NCBI RefSeq assembly: GCF_014844055.1
Contig: NZ_CP062167.1
Coordinates: 3,509,501 to 3,573,500, forward strand
Source: Aureimonas sp. OT7
GTDB taxonomy: Bacteria > Pseudomonadota > Alphaproteobacteria > Rhizobiales > Rhizobiaceae
DNA: 64,000 nucleotides
Direction of reading: 5' to 3'
The position numbers were made by a program, and so were the translations under genes. This document shows positions 48,720-61,051 of the stretch, piece by piece. The notes beneath the pieces are model-generated. The model ran no database searches. It had not been told where the DNA came from and saw only the letters and a program-made list of their open reading frames with translations. How positions within the stretch are numbered: position 1 is the stretch's first letter; every line of letters begins with the position of its first letter.

Positions 48720-49805
48720 GTGCTGCAACTCATCGATGTGGAGAAGCGTGTCGGGGCCGAGACGCATATCGGCGGCGTATCCCTGTCGCTCGAGCATGGA
48801 ACGCTGACCGTTCTTCTCGGCGCCACGCTGAGCGGCAAGACGAGCCTCATGCGCCTGATGGCCGGCCTCGACAAGCCCACCAGCGGGCGCATCCTGATGG
48901 ATGGGGTCGATGTGACGGGAGTGTCCGTGCGCCGTCGCAACGTGGCCATGGTGTACCAGCAATTCATCAACTATCCGGCGATGACCGTGCGCGAGAACAT
49001 CGGCTCTCCCCTGCGCGTCGCCGGGCGCAGCCCCGGCGAGATCGACGCCGCGGTGTCGCGTGCCGCGCGCCTGATGAAGCTGGAGCCCTATCTCGACAGG
49101 ACGCCGCTGAACCTGTCCGGCGGACAGCAGCAACGCACCGCACTGGCCCGCGCCATCGTCAAGGGCGCGGATCTGGTGCTGCTGGACGAGCCGCTGGCCA
49201 ATCTCGACTACAAGCTGCGCGAGGAGCTGCGGGAGGAGTTGCCCCGCATCTTCAGCGAGACGGGGGCGATCTTCGTCTACGCCACGACCGAGCCCACCGA
49301 GGCCCTGCTGCTGGGCGGGCGCACGGTGACCTTGCGCGAGGGCCGCGTCACGGCCATCGGCCCCACCAGCGAACTCTACAGGCAGCCGGCCGACCTGGAA
49401 ACGGCGCGCATCATGTCGGACCCGCCCCTCAACGTCATAGAGCTGACGGTCTCCGGCGGCGTCCTGGTGGGGTCCGACGGCCTGACGCTGCCCGCCGGCG
49501 CGCTCGCCGGGCTTGGCGACGGCGCCTATGCACTCGGCATCAGGGCGCACCGGCTGCATCCGGGCGCGGCCACCGCGGCCGAGGGGAGGCTTGTTGCCCG
49601 GCTTTTGACGTCCGAGGTCACCGGCTCGCAGACCTTCGCCCACGCGGACGGCGCGGGCGCCCGCCTTGTCGCCGTGCTGCCGGGGGTGCGCCGCCTGCAG
49701 CCGGGTGAAACGATGGAGCTGGCCTTCGATGCGGCCGACATGATGCTGTTCACCGCCGATGGCCGCCGCATCGACCGGACGCGCGCCGCCAGCCGGGCGG
49801 CTTGA
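48720..49805 (+). CDS. glpS: Glycerol ABC transporter ATPase GlpS
   Basis: The 361-residue ATPase begins with GTG 48720 behind GGGAGGAAACG. Walker A is GATLSGKT (34-41), the Q-loop Gln80, the signature LSGGQ (132-136) and Walker B LVLLDE (Glu157). The switch histidine expected at residue 190 is a threonine: the usual YVTHDQTEA reads YATTEPTEA. A C-terminal TOBE-like regulatory domain (about 240-350) follows. By gene order it corresponds to GlpS of the Rhizobium leguminosarum glycerol importer, pairing with GlpT. Confidence 0.9.
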   Translation: MLQLIDVEKRVGAETHIGGVSLSLEHGTLTVLLGATLSGKTSLMRLMAGLDKPTSGRILMDGVDVTGVSVRRRNVAMVYQQFINYPAMTVRENIGSPLRVAGRSPGEIDAAVSRAARLMKLEPYLDRTPLNLSGGQQQRTALARAIVKGADLVLLDEPLANLDYKLREELREELPRIFSETGAIFVYATTEPTEALLLGGRTVTLREGRVTAIGPTSELYRQPADLETARIMSDPPLNVIELTVSGGVLVGSDGLTLPAGALAGLGDGAYALGIRAHRLHPGAATAAEGRLVARLLTSEVTGSQTFAHADGAGARLVAVLPGVRRLQPGETMELAFDAADMMLFTADGRRIDRTRAASRAA

Positions 49806-49817
49806 GGGAAAACGCCG

Positions 49818-50900
49818 ATGGCCAGTATCCGCCTGGATCGCCTCCGCCACGCCTACACGCCGCAACTGGCGGCTGCCGGCACCTATGCGCTGCGGCAGAT
49901 CGACCATACGTTCGACGATGGCGGTGCCTATGCGCTGCTGGGCCCGTCCGGCTGCGGCAAGACCACGCTGCTCAACATCATGTCGGGCCTGCTGACCCCC
50001 ACCGAGGGGCGCATCCTTTTCGACGAGCGTGACGTGACCGACCTGTCGCCCGAGCGCCGCAACATCGCGCAGGTGTTCCAGTTCCCCGTGATCTACGACA
50101 CGATGACCGTTGCGGAAAACCTCGCCTTCCCCTTGCGCAACCGCCGCGTGCCCGAGGCCGAGATCGGCCGTCGCGTGGCCGCCATGCTGGAGCGGCTCGG
50201 GCTTGCCGGCAAGGCAGGCCGCAAGGCGCGCGGCCTGACCGCCGACGAAAAGCAGAAGATATCGCTGGGGCGCGGGCTGGTCCGCTCGGACGTCGCCGCC
50301 ATCCTGTTCGACGAACCGCTGACCGTCATCGACCCGCACATGAAATGGATCCTGCGTTCGCAATTGAAGGAACTGCACGGCCAGTTCGGCACGACGATGA
50401 TCTACGTCACCCACGATCAGACGGAAGCCCTGACCTTCGCCGACAAGGTGGTGGTAATGTACGAGGGCGAAGTGGTGCAGATCGGTACGCCGGAGGAGCT
50501 GTTCGAGCGGCCGCGTCACACCTTCGTCGGCTATTTCATCGGCTCTCCCGGCATGAACGTTCTGTCCTGCCGCCTCGCCGATGGCGTCGCCTTCGTCGGC
50601 GGGCAGCGCCTGCCCTTGCCACCGGGCCTGACCGCATCGGCGGATGCCCGCACGCAGATCGGCGTCCGCCCGGAATTCGTCCGCGTCGTGCCCGCGGGCA
50701 CGCACGGTGCGCTTCCGATCACCGTCGACAAGGTCGAGGATATCGGCTCCAGCCGCATCGTGCGATCGCGCCTGGGCAACGAGACGCTGGCGGCGGTGCT
50801 GACCGACGACACACCGGTTCCGGCCGACGCCGCGGTGCTTTTCGAGCCGCACGCCGTCAACCTGTATGCCGATTCCTGGCTTGTGGGCGGGAGGGCCTGA
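49818..50900 (+). CDS. glpT: Glycerol ABC transporter ATPase GlpT
   Basis: This is a 360-residue ATPase with Walker A GPSGCGKT (42-49), Gln88, Walker B ILFDE (Glu166) and an intact switch His199 (YVTHDQTEAL). The signature that should read LSGGQ is LTADE (140-144). A C-terminal TOBE-like domain follows (about 235-355). GlpS and GlpT thus lack different elements, so their heterodimer should have one complete and one degenerate ATP site. It starts 12 bases after glpS. Confidence 0.9.
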   Translation: MASIRLDRLRHAYTPQLAAAGTYALRQIDHTFDDGGAYALLGPSGCGKTTLLNIMSGLLTPTEGRILFDERDVTDLSPERRNIAQVFQFPVIYDTMTVAENLAFPLRNRRVPEAEIGRRVAAMLERLGLAGKAGRKARGLTADEKQKISLGRGLVRSDVAAILFDEPLTVIDPHMKWILRSQLKELHGQFGTTMIYVTHDQTEALTFADKVVVMYEGEVVQIGTPEELFERPRHTFVGYFIGSPGMNVLSCRLADGVAFVGGQRLPLPPGLTASADARTQIGVRPEFVRVVPAGTHGALPITVDKVEDIGSSRIVRSRLGNETLAAVLTDDTPVPADAAVLFEPHAVNLYADSWLVGGRA

Positions 50901-50903
50901 CCG

Positions 50904-51790
<887 letters not shown>

Positions 51791-51791
<1 letters not shown>

Positions 51792-52684
51792 TGAGCAGCG
51801 TAACCCATCCGGCCTCGTCCGTGCCGCCCGCCCTGCATGCCGAGGATGCCCTGAAGCGCCGCTCGGCACAGGCCGCCAGCCGGCGCTTCCACCCCAAGGC
51901 GCTGATACCCGCCCTCTACATTCTGTTCCTGCTGGTGCCGATCTACTGGCTGGTCAACATGAGCTTCAAGACGAACCAGGAGATCATCAGCGGCGTCACG
52001 CTGTGGCCGGCCAATCCGACGCTGGACAATTACCGTACCATCCTGACCGATCCGTCCTGGTATCGCGGCTACATCAACTCGATGATCTACGTGGCGATGA
52101 ACACGGTCATCTCCGTGGCCGTGGCGCTGCCGGCCGCCTATGCCTTCTCGCGCTATCGCTTCCTGGGCGACAAGCATCTCTTCTTCTGGCTCCTGACCAA
52201 CCGGATGGCGCCGCCGGCCGTGTTCGCCCTGCCCTTCTTCCAGCTCTACTCGGCGTTCGGCCTCATCGACACGCATATCGCGGTGGCGCTGGCGCACTGC
52301 CTGTTCAACGTGCCGCTGGCGGTCTGGATCCTGGAAGGATTCATGTCGGGCGTGCCGAAGGAAATCGACGAGACCGCCTATATCGACGGCTACTCGTTCC
52401 CGCGCTTCTTCTTCAAGATATTCATGCCGCTCATTGCCAGCGGCATCGGGGTGGCGGCCTTCTTCTGCTTCATGTTCTCATGGGTCGAACTCCTGATCGC
52501 CCGCACGCTGACGGTGACGGATGCCAAGCCCATCTCGGCCATCATGACACGCACCGTCTCGGCTTCCGGAATGGACTGGGGCGTACTCGCCGCTGCCGGC
52601 GCGCTAACGATCATCCCCGGAGCGATCGTCATCTGGTTCGTGCGCAACTACATCGCCAAGGGCTTTGCCCTGGGCCGGGTCTGA
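51791..52684 (+). CDS. glpQ: Glycerol ABC transporter permease GlpQ
   Basis: The 297-residue permease of the MalG type starts MSSVTHPASSVPPALHAEDA, with a first helix at ALIPALYILFLLVPIYWLVNM. The EAA loop reads EIDETAYIDGYSFPRFFFKIFMPLIASG. It is the second channel half of the importer. The name follows the rhizobial glp operon and is unrelated to the E. coli glycerophosphodiesterase GlpQ. Confidence 0.93.
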
Positions 52685-52695
52685 CGGAGGTGACC

Positions 52696-52983
52696 ATGCC
52701 CGATTTTTCCTGGATGGCCTGGACCTGGCCAACGGCGATCTTCTTCATGACCATCGCCCTCCTGATCGCCCTCATGGGCGTCTGGGAGGCCGTGTCGCCA
52801 GGGGGCGGCCCGCGCTACGGCATACTGCGCTTCGAGACGACGCGCGGCGACCGCCTGTTCCTGTCGCTGCTCGGCTCGGCCTTCATCTGCCTTGGCTCCC
52901 TGTTCTTCTTCGAGGACGCGACCTTGTGGCCGGCGCTTCTCGTCTGCCTCGCCTATGCGGGGCTGGTGTTCCGCTTCGTGTGA
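52696..52983 (+). CDS. glpU: GlpU, small DUF2160 membrane protein
   Basis: The 95-residue protein has two or three membrane segments: WMAWTWPTAIFFMTIALLIALMGVWEAVSPGGGPRYGILRFETTRGDRLFLSLLGSAFICLGSLFFFEDATLWPALLVCL. This is the DUF2160 family, found almost only in glycerol ABC operons between glpQ and glpV. Its biochemical role is not known. A GGAGGTGACC site precedes it. Confidence 0.9.
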   Translation: MPDFSWMAWTWPTAIFFMTIALLIALMGVWEAVSPGGGPRYGILRFETTRGDRLFLSLLGSAFICLGSLFFFEDATLWPALLVCLAYAGLVFRFV

Positions 52984-53071
52984 AGCGGTTTGCCTCTTGC
53001 CCGCCGCGCGCCACCGGTCGCGCGGGAACGGGTTTATCTCCGGTCAACATCGTTCCTGGGAGGGAATCTTC

Positions 53072-54835
<1,764 letters not shown>

Positions 54836-54866
54836 GCCCCTGGCGTATATCTGTCATCCAACGGAG

Positions 54867-54900
54867 GGGGCCGGGCCGGGAGGTCCGGCCCCTTCTTTTC
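54867..54900 (+). terminator. Terminator-like hairpin between glpV and glpK
   Basis: GGGGCCGG (54867-54874) and CCGGCCCC (54885-54892) pair around a 10-base loop, followed by TTCTTTTC. It may reduce transcription into glpK or protect the upstream message, making glpV more abundant than the kinase. Confidence 0.6.
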
Positions 54901-54940
54901 ACCGCCGTCGCCACAGACCCAACGGGAGGACCCCCAACCC

Positions 54941-56434
54941 ATGTCCGGCTATATCCTCGCCATCGACCAGGGCACGACATCCACGCGCGCCATCGTCTTC
55001 GACGCGTCCTTCCGTGTGGTCGGTGTCGCGCAGGAAGAGTTCGGGCAGATCCTGCCGCAATCCGGCTGGGTGGAGCACGATCCGGAGGAAATCTGGCGCA
55101 CCGTGGTCGCCACGGTGAAGCGGGCCCTGGCCGATGCATCGCTGTCGGCGGCGGACATTGCCGGCCTCGGCATCACCAACCAGCGTGAAACGACCATCGT
55201 CTGGGAGCGGGACACGGGCCGGCCCATCCACAACGCCATCGTCTGGCAGGACAGGCGGACGGCCGAACGCTGCCGGCAACTGGTACGCGACGGGGCGGAA
55301 GCGACCGTCATGGACAAGACCGGGCTTGTCATCGATTCCTATTTCTCGGGCACCAAGATCGCCTGGATCCTCGACAATGTGGACGGCGCGCGGGCAAGGG
55401 CCGAAGAGGGCAAGCTGGCCTTCGGGACGGTCGACACATTTCTGCTCTGGCGGCTGACGGGGGGCCGCACACACCTCACCGATGCAACGAACGCCGCCCG
55501 CACCATGCTGTTCGATACTGCGGCCAACGCCTGGGACGAAGAGCTTTTGCGCCTGGTCGGCGTGCCGGCTGCGCTGCTGCCGGAGATACGCGACTGCGCC
55601 GCCGATTTCGGCGAAACCGACCCTGCCCTCTTCGGGAGCGCCATCCGCATCTGCGGAATGGCCGGCGATCAGCACGCCGCCGTGCTGGGCAATGCCTGCT
55701 TCAGGCCGGGCATGATGAAATCCACCTACGGCACCGGCTGCTTCGCCGTCCTCAACACCGGGACGGAGCGGGTTCGCTCCGGCAACCGCCTTCTGTCGAC
55801 GCTGGCCTACCGGCTCGACGGACAGTCCACCTATGCCTTGGAAGGCTCCATCTTCATCGCGGGTGCGGCGGTGCAATGGCTGCGCGACGGGCTGAAGATC
55901 GTGCAGCGCGCCTCCGATACGGGCTTGATGGCCGAACGTGTCGACGACAGGCAGGATGTATACCTCGTTCCTGCCTTTACCGGGCTCGGCGCGCCCTGGT
56001 GGGATGCGGACGCGCGTGGGGCGATCTTCGGGCTGACGCGCGATACCGGGCCGGACGACCTTGCCAAGGCGGCGCTGGAAGCCGTCTGCTATCAGACGGC
56101 CGACCTGCTGCACGCCATGCGGCGCGACTGGCCCGCCGCCTCCGACACCGTGCTGCGCGTGGACGGCGGCATGGTGGCGAGCGACTGGACGATGCAGCGG
56201 CTTGCCGATCTTCTGGACGCCCCGGTGGACCGCCCGACCGTCCTGGAAACCACCGCCCTTGGCGCGGCCTGGCTGGCGGGCCGCCATTGCGGGGTCTGGC
56301 CGGACATGGAGGGTTTCGCCGAGCGCTGGAACCTCGACCGGCGGTTCGAGCCGTCGATGCGGCAAGACCTGCGGCGCCGCAAGCTGGCGGGATGGGAAGA
56401 TGCCGTCCGGCGCGTTCTCAGCGACCGGGCGTGA
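54941..56434 (+). CDS. glpK: Glycerol kinase
   Basis: The 497-residue FGGY-family kinase phosphorylates glycerol to glycerol 3-phosphate, the substrate of GlpD and the expected signal for GlpR. Motifs are [94 protein letters not shown] and the C-terminal [19 protein letters not shown]. It follows glpV by 105 bases. Its last 17 bases overlap the convergent AI-2E-type gene. Confidence 0.97.
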   Translation: MSGYILAIDQGTTSTRAIVFDASFRVVGVAQEEFGQILPQSGWVEHDPEEIWRTVVATVKRALADASLSAADIAGLGITNQRETTIVWERDTGRPIHNAIVWQDRRTAERCRQLVRDGAEATVMDKTGLVIDSYFSGTKIAWILDNVDGARARAEEGKLAFGTVDTFLLWRLTGGRTHLTDATNAARTMLFDTAANAWDEELLRLVGVPAALLPEIRDCAADFGETDPALFGSAIRICGMAGDQHAAVLGNACFRPGMMKSTYGTGCFAVLNTGTERVRSGNRLLSTLAYRLDGQSTYALEGSIFIAGAAVQWLRDGLKIVQRASDTGLMAERVDDRQDVYLVPAFTGLGAPWWDADARGAIFGLTRDTGPDDLAKAALEAVCYQTADLLHAMRRDWPAASDTVLRVDGGMVASDWTMQRLADLLDAPVDRPTVLETTALGAAWLAGRHCGVWPDMEGFAERWNLDRRFEPSMRQDLRRRKLAGWEDAVRRVLSDRA

Positions 56435-57479
56435 TCAACTGCTGCTTGCGCCGATCCTCGGTGTAGAGAGACCAGACGGTCACGAAAAGGGCGGCGATCA
56501 GTGGACCGATGATAAAGCCGTTGATGCCGAGCAGCGTCAGGCCGCCGACCGTCGAAAACAGGACCATGTAGTCGGGAAGCCGCGTTTCCTTGCCCACCAG
56601 CGGCGGCCGCAGCACGTTGTCGACGAGGCCGATGACCGCGACGCCGACGCCGATCAGGATCGCGCCCTTGACGTATTCGCCGGTGATCAGGAAGTGAATC
56701 GCGACCGGCATCCACACGATGGCCGCGCCGACGGCCGGCAGCAGCGACAGGAAGGCCATGACGGTTCCCCACAGCACGGCGCCGTTGACGCCCAGCGCCC
56801 AGAAGGCGATGCCGCCGATGGCGCCCTGCAACGCCGCGATAATGAAATTTCCCCGGACGGTTGCGCGCACCACCGAGATGAAGCGGCTCAGGATCGCTTC
56901 GGTATGATCCGGCCGCAGCGGCGATGCGTTGCGCACGGCGCGGGCGATCCGGTCGCCATCGCGGAACAGGAAGAACAGAAGATAGATCATCAGGCCCGCG
57001 GCGACGAAGAAGCCCAGTGTGCCCTGCCCGAAATTCCATGCCTGCCCGGCCACGATCTGCCCGGCCTGCGCCGCGGCCGAGGTGATGCGCTCCGAAAGAT
57101 TGTCGGCGCCCAGCCCCTGCAGAAACTCCTGCAGCTCGGTCGGCAGGCGGTCGTAGAGGGCCTGCCCGTAGGCCGCCGGCTCGAAGCCTCCGCTCGTCAT
57201 GCGGCTGTAGAGGCTTCGCCCCTCCTGCACGATCGAGCCCACCAGGAAGGCCATCGGAATGATCGCCACGAGAATGCACACGAGGACGCTGATCGCCGCT
57301 GCAAGCGAGTCGCGGCCGTTCATGCCGGACTGGATACGGCGGTGGACCGGGTCGAAGATGACGGCCAGCACGATGGCCCACAGCACGGCGCCCATATAGG
57401 GCTGGATCAGCCACAGGAAGCCGATCGTCACGACCGTCAGGAAGATCATGAAGGCCCGTCGCTGCGTACCATCGCTCAT
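56418..57479 (-). CDS. AI-2E/PerM-family membrane protein
   Basis: The 353-residue protein has the family layout: two N-terminal helices ([40 protein letters not shown]), a soluble loop (about 95-150), then clustered helices with [37 protein letters not shown] and [17 protein letters not shown]. Some members move autoinducer-2 or act as Na+/H+ antiporters; the substrate is not predictable. It starts 30 bases past the ABC ATPase stop on the same strand and may be read from that operon. Confidence 0.9.
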   Translation of the reverse strand: MSDGTQRRAFMIFLTVVTIGFLWLIQPYMGAVLWAIVLAVIFDPVHRRIQSGMNGRDSLAAAISVLVCILVAIIPMAFLVGSIVQEGRSLYSRMTSGGFEPAAYGQALYDRLPTELQEFLQGLGADNLSERITSAAAQAGQIVAGQAWNFGQGTLGFFVAAGLMIYLLFFLFRDGDRIARAVRNASPLRPDHTEAILSRFISVVRATVRGNFIIAALQGAIGGIAFWALGVNGAVLWGTVMAFLSLLPAVGAAIVWMPVAIHFLITGEYVKGAILIGVGVAVIGLVDNVLRPPLVGKETRLPDYMVLFSTVGGLTLLGINGFIIGPLIAALFVTVWSLYTEDRRKQQLITPGR

Positions 57480-57509
57480 CGGTGATCTTCCTTTTTTCCG
57501 AATGCCGTC

Positions 57510-58319
57510 TTAGAGCGTTTCGGAAGCCTGATCCAGCCTCGGGGCGCTTGCCAGAAGCGACCGCGTATAGGCGGCCCGGGGCGCAGCGAACAGCCTTTCG
57601 GCCGGCCCCGTCTCCACGATCTCGCCCCCTTGCATCACCATGACCCGATCGCAGATCGCCTCGACGACCGCAAGGTCGTGGCTGATGAAGACATAGGTCA
57701 GGTCGAATTCGGCCTTGAGCCTGTCCAGCAGCAGCAGAACCTGCGCCTGTACGGATACGTCCAGCGCACTGACGGGCTCGTCCAGCACGATGATGCGCGC
57801 CTGTGCCGCCAGCGCCCTTGCAATGGCGATGCGCTGTGCCTGTCCGCCCGAAAATTCATGCGGGTAGCGCTGCAGCGCCTCGGCCTCCAGCCCCACATGA
57901 TGCAGCAGCTCTTCCATGCGGGCGCGGCGTCCGGCCGCGTCGGCCATCCCGGCAAGCCGTTTGAGCGTATTGCCGAGTATCTCGCCGATCCGGTGGCGCG
58001 AGTTCAAGGACGCGACCGGGTCCTGGAACACGTACTGGATGCAGCGCCCGAGCATGCGCCGGTCCCGCCCTTTCAGCGTGGACAGATCCTCTCCCTCGAG
58101 GCGGATCGCCCCGCCGGTCGGCCTGTCGAGGCCGACGAGCATGCGCGCAATGGTGGATTTGCCGGAGCCGGACTCCCCGACGATCGCCAGGGTCTCGCCC
58201 CGTGCGACCGCAAAGGTAGCATCGCGCACGGCAACGATTTCGGCGCCGCGCGACAGCCAGCCGCCGCGCCGGAAGGTGCGGTTGAGGTTCTCGGCCTCGA
58301 TGACGGGCTGGTCGATCAT
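57510..58319 (-). CDS. Dipeptide/oligopeptide-type ABC ATPase (DppF-like)
   Basis: This is a 269-residue ATPase with Walker A VGESGSGKST, the Q-loop YVFQDPVASLNSRHRIGEIL, signature FSGGQAQRIAIARAL, Walker B IIVLDEPVSALD and the switch His in FISHDLAVVEAI. The C-terminal GPAERLFAAPRAAYTRSLLAS is typical of DppF/OppF ATPases. The start at 58319 overlaps the stop of the fused permease-ATPase gene by 4 bases. Confidence 0.93.
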   Translation of the reverse strand: MIDQPVIEAENLNRTFRRGGWLSRGAEIVAVRDATFAVARGETLAIVGESGSGKSTIARMLVGLDRPTGGAIRLEGEDLSTLKGRDRRMLGRCIQYVFQDPVASLNSRHRIGEILGNTLKRLAGMADAAGRRARMEELLHHVGLEAEALQRYPHEFSGGQAQRIAIARALAAQARIIVLDEPVSALDVSVQAQVLLLLDRLKAEFDLTYVFISHDLAVVEAICDRVMVMQGGEIVETGPAERLFAAPRAAYTRSLLASAPRLDQASETL

Positions 58320-60100
58320 GCGCGCGCCTTGAGGGCGTCCATGTCCCGCATGGCCCGGACGCGCGACAGGAAATGCCGGCCTTCGCCCGGCCTCGGCACG
58401 CTGGCGATCAGGCGGCGCGTATAGGCATGCGCCGGCGCATGGAGCACGCTCCGCGTGGCGCCCTCTTCCACGATGGAGCCATCCTTCATCACCGCGACCC
58501 TGTCGCACATGCCGGCGACGACGCCGAAGTCATGCGTGATCAGCAGCAGGGACAGCCCGCGCTGCCGCTGCAGATCCTTCAACAGCGCCAGGATGCGGGC
58601 CTGCACCGTCACGTCCAGCGCCGTCGTCGGTTCGTCTGCAATGAGGATTTCGGGATCGTTGGCGAGCGCCATGGCGATGCCCACACGCTGGCGCTGGCCG
58701 CCGGACAGTTGATGCGGATAGGCCCCGTATCGCCCGGCCGGGTCCGGCAATCCCACCTGTTCCATCAGGGCCAGCGTTCGGCGCCGCGCCTCGGCCCGGC
58801 CGACCGGGCGATGGGCCGTGACCGCTTCGGCGATCTGGCGGCCCACGGGCATCATGGGATGCAGGCTGGTCAGCGGATCCTGGAAGATGTAGGCCACCCT
58901 TGCACCCCGCAGGGACGCCATGTGCGAAGGCTGCTCCAGCAGGTCGTGTCCGTCCAGCCGGATCGCGCCGGCGGTGATGACGCCGGGCGGCGAGGTGACG
59001 AGGCCCATGATCGACAATGCGGTCACGCTTTTGCCCGAGCCCGACTCGCCGATCACGCCAAGGCATTCGCCCTGCCGCAGCGTCAGGGAAACGTCGCGCA
59101 CGGCCGGGCGTATCGTCCGCCCGGACCGAAAGCCGACGGATAGCGCCTCAACCGCCAGGGGCGCCCTCATCTGCGGGGTGGATGTCTGTGCCCCTGCCCC
59201 CGGAGCGGCCTGCCGCGCGACCTCCGTAACGGCCTGCGGGCGCGCAAGGGCGCCCGAGCGAAGACGCGGGTCGAGGACATCGCGGATGCCATCGCCGGCA
59301 AGATTGATGCTCATCACCAGAACGAAGATCATCAGGCCGGGAACCAGCGCCACATGCGCCGCGGTAAAAAGCTGCGCCCGCCCCTGTCCGAGCATCGAGC
59401 CGAGGTCCGCTTGCGGCGGCTGCGCGCCGAGCCCCAGGAACGACAGGCCGGCCGTCTCCAGGATCATCCAGCCGACGGTCGACGACATGGTCACCACGAT
59501 GACCGGCAGTATGTTGGGGAAGATTTCCGTTGCCAGGATCGCCAGATTGCCCTTGCCCGACAGGCGCGCCGCGTCCACGAAAGGCTGGTGGCTCAGCCCC
59601 AGGACCCGCCCCCTTATGTTGCGCGCGAAGAAGGGTATGTTGACGACCGCGATGGCGTAGAGGGCGTTGACCAGCCCCGGCCCCAGCACGGCGACGATGG
59701 CCAGCGCCAGCAACACGTAGGGAAAGGCCATCAGCATGTCCACGAGGCGCATCAGCACCGTATCGGTGCGCGGGCCGGCGTAGCCGGCCACCAGCCCCAG
59801 AGCCGTGCCAAGCACCGCCGCTACCAGCGTAGCGCCGATTCCGACGGCAAGGGAGACGCGGGTGCCCCAGACGAGGCGGGCAAGGACATCGCGGCCGAGC
59901 GGGTCGGTGCCGAGCGGATGCCCGGGCGAAAAGGGTGGCCGCAATCTTGCGGCCGTGTCCGTCGCATCGGGGTCCGGCAGCGGCAGCAGCGGCGCGGCAA
60001 GCGCGATTAGCAGGATCAGGACAAACAGCGCCATGCCGATCGCCGAGAGGCGGTTGGCAAGGATGAGGCGCAGGGTGGAGGGGCGCGCCTGCACCGTCAT
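58316..60100 (-). CDS. Fused permease-ATPase (DppC-DppD) of a peptide-type ABC importer
   Basis: This is a single 594-residue chain. Residues 1-285 are a DppC-type permease (PPFSPGHPLGTDPLGRDVLARLVWGTRVSLAVG and the EAA region HQPFVDAARLSGKGNLAILATEIFPNILPV). A linker of about 35 residues (QAVTEVARQAAPGAGAQ) follows, then a DppD-type ATPase (about 325-594) with VIGESGSGKSV, YIFQDPLTSLHP, LSGGQRQRVGIAMAL, ILIADEPTTALD and LLITHDFGVV. Such fusions are known in some alphaproteobacteria and actinobacteria. Overlaps of 4 bases at both ends indicate translational coupling. Confidence 0.93.
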   Translation of the reverse strand: MTVQARPSTLRLILANRLSAIGMALFVLILLIALAAPLLPLPDPDATDTAARLRPPFSPGHPLGTDPLGRDVLARLVWGTRVSLAVGIGATLVAAVLGTALGLVAGYAGPRTDTVLMRLVDMLMAFPYVLLALAIVAVLGPGLVNALYAIAVVNIPFFARNIRGRVLGLSHQPFVDAARLSGKGNLAILATEIFPNILPVIVVTMSSTVGWMILETAGLSFLGLGAQPPQADLGSMLGQGRAQLFTAAHVALVPGLMIFVLVMSINLAGDGIRDVLDPRLRSGALARPQAVTEVARQAAPGAGAQTSTPQMRAPLAVEALSVGFRSGRTIRPAVRDVSLTLRQGECLGVIGESGSGKSVTALSIMGLVTSPPGVITAGAIRLDGHDLLEQPSHMASLRGARVAYIFQDPLTSLHPMMPVGRQIAEAVTAHRPVGRAEARRRTLALMEQVGLPDPAGRYGAYPHQLSGGQRQRVGIAMALANDPEILIADEPTTALDVTVQARILALLKDLQRQRGLSLLLITHDFGVVAGMCDRVAVMKDGSIVEEGATRSVLHAPAHAYTRRLIASVPRPGEGRHFLSRVRAMRDMDALKARA

Positions 60101-61044
60101 GCCCGCAACCTCGGATCGACCATCGCCTGCGCGATATCGGCCGCCAGATTGACGAGGACGTAGCAGCCGGCCGCAATCAGGACGCCGCCCTGCACCAGCA
60201 GGAGATCGCGCGTCGACACCGCCTGCACCAGCATGGCTCCCAGCCCCGGCCACTGGAACACCGTTTCGACATAGACGGCCCCGCCCAGGACGAAACCGGC
60301 CTGCAGCCCGACTATGGGAATGATCTGCACCAGCGCTGCGCGCAAGGCATGGCGTCCGATCACGAGGCGTTCGGGCAGCCCCTTGGCGCGGGCGGTACGG
60401 ATGAAGTCCTGCCGCAGCACCTCCAGCATGGCCGCGCGAGACAGCCGGGCGATGACGCCGGCCGCTATGATCGCCAAAGTGGACGCGGGCAGGATGAGAT
60501 GCAGCATGATATCGCCGGGCCCGCCCCCGCCATACACCGCCGTCATGCCAGAGGCCGGCAGCCAGCGCAGCCGCACGGCGAAGACGAGGATGAAGACGAG
60601 CCCCAGCAGGAAGGCCGGCATCGAGATGCCGATCAGCACGGCAAAGGTGACGATACGGTCCGCCCAGCCGAACTGCCGGACCGCCGAGATCACCCCGGCA
60701 AGGATGCCGAGCAGCGAGGCGAGGACGAGCGCCGTTCCGGCAAGGATCAGGGTTGCGGAAAACCGCTCGGCCACCTCGTCCAGCACCGGCCGGTTGAGGA
60801 TGTAGGATTGGCCCAGATCGCCATGCAGCAAATTGCCGGCCCAGATCAGGTATTGTTCGGGCAGGCTGCGGTCGAGGCCGAGTTGCGCGTTCAGCCGCGC
60901 GACGTTTTCAGGCGTCGCATAGGATCCCAGTATGGCCAGCGCCGTATCGCCCGGTATCATCGCCATGATGGCGAAGACGAGGATCGACAGGCCGACCAGC
61001 ACCGGCACGGCCGCCAGCAGGCGCTTCAGGATCGTGGCCGCCAT
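60097..61044 (-). CDS. Peptide-type ABC permease (DppB-like)
   Basis: The 315-residue protein has six membrane segments: ILKRLLAAVPVLVGLSILVFAIMAMIPGDTA at the start, then LGLDRSLPEQYLIWAGNLLHGDLGQSYI and the EAA loop EVLRQDFIRTARAKGLPERLVIGRHALRAALVQIIPIVG. It is the second channel half with the fused protein. It starts 7 bases after the binding protein gene. Confidence 0.93.
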   Translation of the reverse strand: MAATILKRLLAAVPVLVGLSILVFAIMAMIPGDTALAILGSYATPENVARLNAQLGLDRSLPEQYLIWAGNLLHGDLGQSYILNRPVLDEVAERFSATLILAGTALVLASLLGILAGVISAVRQFGWADRIVTFAVLIGISMPAFLLGLVFILVFAVRLRWLPASGMTAVYGGGGPGDIMLHLILPASTLAIIAAGVIARLSRAAMLEVLRQDFIRTARAKGLPERLVIGRHALRAALVQIIPIVGLQAGFVLGGAVYVETVFQWPGLGAMLVQAVSTRDLLLVQGGVLIAAGCYVLVNLAADIAQAMVDPRLRA

Positions 61045-61051
61045 GCCGGCC

